Shown here in pieces: positions 62,023-64,000 of a DNA stretch of 64,000 bases. The stretch spans positions 620,001 to 684,000 of the forward strand of contig OZ244212.1 in NCBI GenBank assembly GCA_965216695.1, in the 5' to 3' direction. Under the pieces are notes generated by a model that saw only the letters and a program-made list of their open reading frames with translations, was not told where the DNA came from and did not search any database. Position 1 is the stretch's first letter. The number at the start of each line of letters is the position of its first letter. Both the position numbers and the translations under genes were made by a program. Source of the DNA: G965216695 sp965216695 (GTDB taxonomy: Bacteria; Pseudomonadota; Gammaproteobacteria; Pseudomonadales; Azotimanducaceae).

Positions 62023-63046
62023 GCCCACGGCCGGGAATAAACATTGCATCGCCGTAGCTGAAGAAACGATAGCCATCACCCACCGCATGCGCGTAAGCGC
62101 TCATGGTTCGGCGATACCCGGCGAACGCACAAACCAGCATCAGCAGCGTCGACCGCGGCAGATGGAAGTTGGTGATCAGTCCGTCCACTACCCGAAAGCG
62201 AAATCCCGGCTTAATGAACAAACGTGTCTCGCCACACGCCGGTACAATTCGTCCGGTAGCCTCGGTACCCGCTTCGAGGGCCGCGGCTTCGAGCGCACGC
62301 ACCACCGTGGTACCCACCGCAACGACCCGACCACCACGCGTTCGGCAGGCATCAATCTCCTTCGCAAGCTCGGCATCGACCTCATATCGCTCCGGATGCA
62401 GCGCGTGCGATTCGATGTCGTTACCTCGCACCGGTTGAAAGGTGCCCGCCCCCACGTGCAGCGTAAGCGCCTGTACGCGCACGCCGCACGCTCGAAGTTG
62501 CGCGAGCAGCGCTTCCGTGAAGTGCAAACCCGCCGTCGGCGCCGCGACCGCACCGTCCACTGCCGCATAAACTGTCTGATACGCCGAGTCGTCTCGCGCA
62601 TATGCATCGCGTTGAATATAGGGGGGCAGCGGCAGTGCGCCGTGTTCCTCCAACAGTCGAGCCACGTCACCGGGCGCCTGCAACCGGTACAAGTCACCGA
62701 CCCGTTCCAGCACACGCAATCCCGCACCCGCAACCGAAACTATCCGACCGCGCTTCAACGGTTTGCTCGCGCGGACCTGACACAACATCTCGGAGCCGTC
62801 GAAGCGCTCAACCAGAATCTCTACCCGCCCACCGGAATCCTTCACACCAAAGAGACGGGCACGCACAACGCGGGTGTTGTTTACAACGAGCAGATCGTCC
62901 GCGGAAAGCACGTCCGGGAGGTCCCGGAACAATCTGTTTTGCAAAGACTTTCCAACCACAAGCAAGCGGCTGCAATCGCGTTCGGCGAGCGGGTTTTGGG
63001 CGATCCGCTCCGGTGGCAGGTGATAATCGAAATCGTCCAGATGCAT
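61997..63046 (-). CDS. queA: S-adenosylmethionine:tRNA ribosyltransferase-isomerase
   Basis: Makes epoxyqueuosine from the Tgt product using the ribosyl group of AdoMet. The 349 residues begin MHLDDFDYHLPPERIAQ and include LLVVNNTRVVRARLFG, TAGLHFTEALL, LHVGAGTFQPV and GLITNFHLPRSTLLMLV, all QueA signatures. The start at 63046 is chosen over a longer frame. It heads queA-tgt-yajC-secD-secF. Confidence 0.97.
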   Translation of the reverse strand: MHLDDFDYHLPPERIAQNPLAERDCSRLLVVGKSLQNRLFRDLPDVLSADDLLVVNNTRVVRARLFGVKDSGGRVEILVERFDGSEMLCQVRASKPLKRGRIVSVAGAGLRVLERVGDLYRLQAPGDVARLLEEHGALPLPPYIQRDAYARDDSAYQTVYAAVDGAVAAPTAGLHFTEALLAQLRACGVRVQALTLHVGAGTFQPVRGNDIESHALHPERYEVDAELAKEIDACRTRGGRVVAVGTTVVRALEAAALEAGTEATGRIVPACGETRLFIKPGFRFRVVDGLITNFHLPRSTLLMLVCAFAGYRRTMSAYAHAVGDGYRFFSYGDAMFIPGRGHETDALRV

Positions 63047-63139
63047 TGGCTTTACCGGCCAACTCCACGTCGGGCGCGCAGTGTAATCGCGCAATCCGTC
63101 AGCTACCAGAGTCCGCGCAACGCACGGCCGTCGCTGCGC

Positions 63140-63169
63140 TTGTCAACGGATTGCGTGTTTCGGCAGAAT
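63140..63169 (+). promoter_or_regulatory. Promoter of tRNA-Leu
   Basis: TTGTCA (63140-63145) and CAGAAT (63164-63169) are 18 bases apart, and a GC-rich discriminator (GCGGGCCCCG) follows, as in stringently controlled stable-RNA promoters. Transcription would start near 63176, about 40 bases before the tRNA. Confidence 0.6.
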
Positions 63170-63215
63170 GCGGGCCCCGTGCCGTCGCCGGTAGCGACGA
63201 ACGGCCACGTCCTGT

Positions 63216-63302
63216 GCCTGGGTGGCGAAATTGGTAGACGCGCCAGACTCAAACTCTGGTGGGGTAAAACCCGTGTCGGTTCGACTCCGACCCCAGGTAC
63301 CA
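63216..63302 (+). tRNA. leuX: tRNA-Leu, anticodon CAA
   Basis: An 87-base class II tRNA including its encoded CCA. The acceptor stem GCCTGGG pairs with CCCAGGT (one G-U). The anticodon stem-loop CCAGA-CTCAAAC-TCTGG gives anticodon CAA (reads UUG), with a long variable arm (TGGGGTAAAACCCGTG) and the T-loop GGTTCGACTCC. In E. coli the same tRNA (leuX) is an integration site for islands. The symbol is used by analogy. Confidence 0.95.
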
Positions 63303-63317
63303 ATGAATTCATTGGTA
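63298..63317. repeat. 20-bp perfect palindrome on the tRNA CCA end
   Basis: TACCAATGAATTCATTGGTA is a perfect 20-bp palindrome whose left arm contains the terminal CCA of tRNA-Leu. It is centred on a GAATTC. It marks the border between the core genome and an unrelated downstream region, so it could be an attachment-site core or a leftover of integration. The right copy of any att site is outside the window. Confidence 0.6.
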
Positions 63318-63343
63318 AAACGAGATTTCCGATTTTCGACCAG

Positions 63344-63378
63344 TCTACTTTTTCGGACTTGGTAGACGAAAAAATAGA
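63344..63378. repeat. Inverted repeat upstream of the accessory genes
   Basis: TCTACTTTTTCG and CGAAAAAATAGA are 12-base arms with one mismatch and an 11-base loop that itself contains GGTAGA, so alternative pairings (GTCTAC/GTAGAC) are possible. It lies between tRNA-Leu and the first accessory ORF. It may be an operator, a recombination site or a poor terminator. Confidence 0.45.
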
Positions 63379-63419
63379 CGCTACGCGGCTCCTTTCGACC
63401 AACAGACGGGAGCACAGAC

Positions 63420-63698
63420 ATGATCCGAACCACACAACCGCGCCCCTGCGCACCACGCCACCCATTGATCGATCCCGACGATCCTGAGGGCACCCAGCTG
63501 GCCATCTGTGCCGTGCTGGCCTTGCTGAAGGATTACCGCTTCACGCAGGTCGAGCAGTTCGAGAACGCCGACGCCCGCATCAAGCCCGACTACCTCGTTG
63601 GCGAGATCCGAATCCTCGAGGGATTGGATTCCGCGGTGAGGTACTTGGCCGATCTGGCCACTGCGCAACGCTCGGCAATCCGGGAGGTAAAGCCATGA
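63420..63698 (+). CDS. Hypothetical protein, accessory region
   Basis: 92 residues with no recognised family. It has a short proline-rich N-terminus and then a mixed region (LAICAVLALLKDYRFTQVEQFENADARI ... ILEGLDSAVRYLADLATAQRSAIREVKP). Its TGA overlaps the next ATG (ATGA), typical of compact phage or island gene arrays. GGGAG lies just before the ATG. Confidence 0.6.
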   Translation: MIRTTQPRPCAPRHPLIDPDDPEGTQLAICAVLALLKDYRFTQVEQFENADARIKPDYLVGEIRILEGLDSAVRYLADLATAQRSAIREVKP

Positions 63699-64000
63699 GC
63701 CCGCACGAACGCGAACAACTGCAGGCACGATTTCGCGAAGCCATCGACGCAGCGGCCAAGGCGGTGAAACCGGCGGAGCTTCGTGCGTGCGAATCTCGAT
63801 TGAACCACGTGGCCAACGGGCGCATCCCCGGTGAGCTGCGCGCCCAGGTCGGGGACGTCGACCACGTGGATTCTGCGCTGGCGAACGCCACGAACATGCT
63901 GAGGTTCATGCAGACCGCACTGACTCATGCCGACTGGCCGCACGAACTCGCCGGCGAGGAAAAGACCGGCGCTTTCTTCATCTTCGAGCACATCGTCGGA
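63695..64000 (+). CDS. Hypothetical protein, 3' end cut by window edge
   Basis: The frame is open from the ATG at 63695 to the end of the window (about 102 residues). It starts MSPHEREQLQARFREAIDAAAK and has no recognised domain. It is coupled to the preceding ORF (4-base overlap) and so is probably part of the same accessory operon. The C-terminus is missing. Confidence 0.55.
   Translation, partial: MSPHEREQLQARFREAIDAAAKAVKPAELRACESRLNHVANGRIPGELRAQVGDVDHVDSALANATNMLRFMQTALTHADWPHELAGEEKTGAFFIFEHIVG

Noticed and set aside
62021..63487. 488-residue plus-strand frame through queA and tRNA-Leu
   Set aside because: It is antisense to queA and reads straight through the tRNA gene, so it cannot be a real protein.
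1..64000. CRISPR array, rRNA genes or transposase
   Set aside because: No regularly spaced direct repeats, no rRNA-like sequence and no transposase frame were recognised; the only repeats are the two palindromic elements described.

Overview
The window is GC-rich chromosomal DNA from a gammaproteobacterium. Most of it is core housekeeping operons whose gene order matches Pseudomonas or E. coli: nadB/ygfX-sdhE/ygfZ; xerD-dsbC-hom-recJ-prfB-lysS; rpsP-rimM-trmD-rplS with ffh and the divergent corE-corB pair; guaB-guaA...tadA-purL; ndk-rlmN-pilW-rodZ-hisS-yfgM-bamB-der; iscR-iscS next to trmJ and divergent suhB; and queA-tgt-yajC-secD-secF. A methylmalonyl-CoA pathway (pccB, pccA, mce, mcm) and a valine-degradation operon (enoyl-CoA hydratase, 3-hydroxyisobutyryl-CoA hydrolase, mmsB) suggest a heterotroph that uses branched-chain amino acids. 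PilW points to type IV pili and RodZ to a rod shape. The lineage below class level is not determined; a deep-branching environmental group is my guess.

Layout. 1-3040: NAD synthesis (5'-truncated nadB), SdhE/YgfX and YgfZ. 3035-5860: valine catabolism. 5925-14378: ung, lysS, prfB (with its programmed frameshift), recJ, hom, dsbC, xerD. 14379-14857: no protein gene, but a well-formed sigma-54 promoter followed by a three-hairpin small RNA ending in a strong intrinsic terminator. 14858-16944: ribosomal/tRNA operon. 16945-19443: an ECF sigma factor and a diheme cytochrome placed between ffh and rpsP, with a large REP-like palindrome on each side. 19444-23080: ffh, corE, corB. 23106-25715: leuA with a long structured leader, and a gamma-carbonic anhydrase-like protein. 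25873-33006: DUF3135, a Nudix hydrolase and propionyl-CoA/methylmalonyl-CoA metabolism. 33091-37495: purL, tadA. 37496-40573: an AT-richer island (YdcF-like, pseudaminate synthase, sugar formyltransferase) inserted between tadA and guaA. 40574-45974: guaA, guaB, xseA, an M23 peptidase. 46016-57719: der to ndk, iscS, iscR, trmJ, suhB. 57745-63046: Sec accessory and queuosine genes. 63216-63302: tRNA-Leu(CAA), with the start of an accessory region immediately downstream.

The most interesting item is the 14.5-14.8 kb intergenic region. It holds a 15-bp dyad about 110 bp upstream, an A/T-rich bend-like stretch, a GG-N10-GC promoter and a roughly 155-nt RNA whose hairpin loops all carry UCCCC. Together these form a coherent sigma-54-activated, C-rich-loop (anti-Shine-Dalgarno-like) small RNA gene. 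Other notable points are the palindrome-flanked ECF/cytochrome cassette, the loss of iscUA-hscBA-fdx and ispG from otherwise conserved operons, and a 20-bp perfect palindrome built on the CCA end of tRNA-Leu. No CRISPR array, rRNA or transposase gene was seen. All assignments come from reading the sequence; no database search was run.
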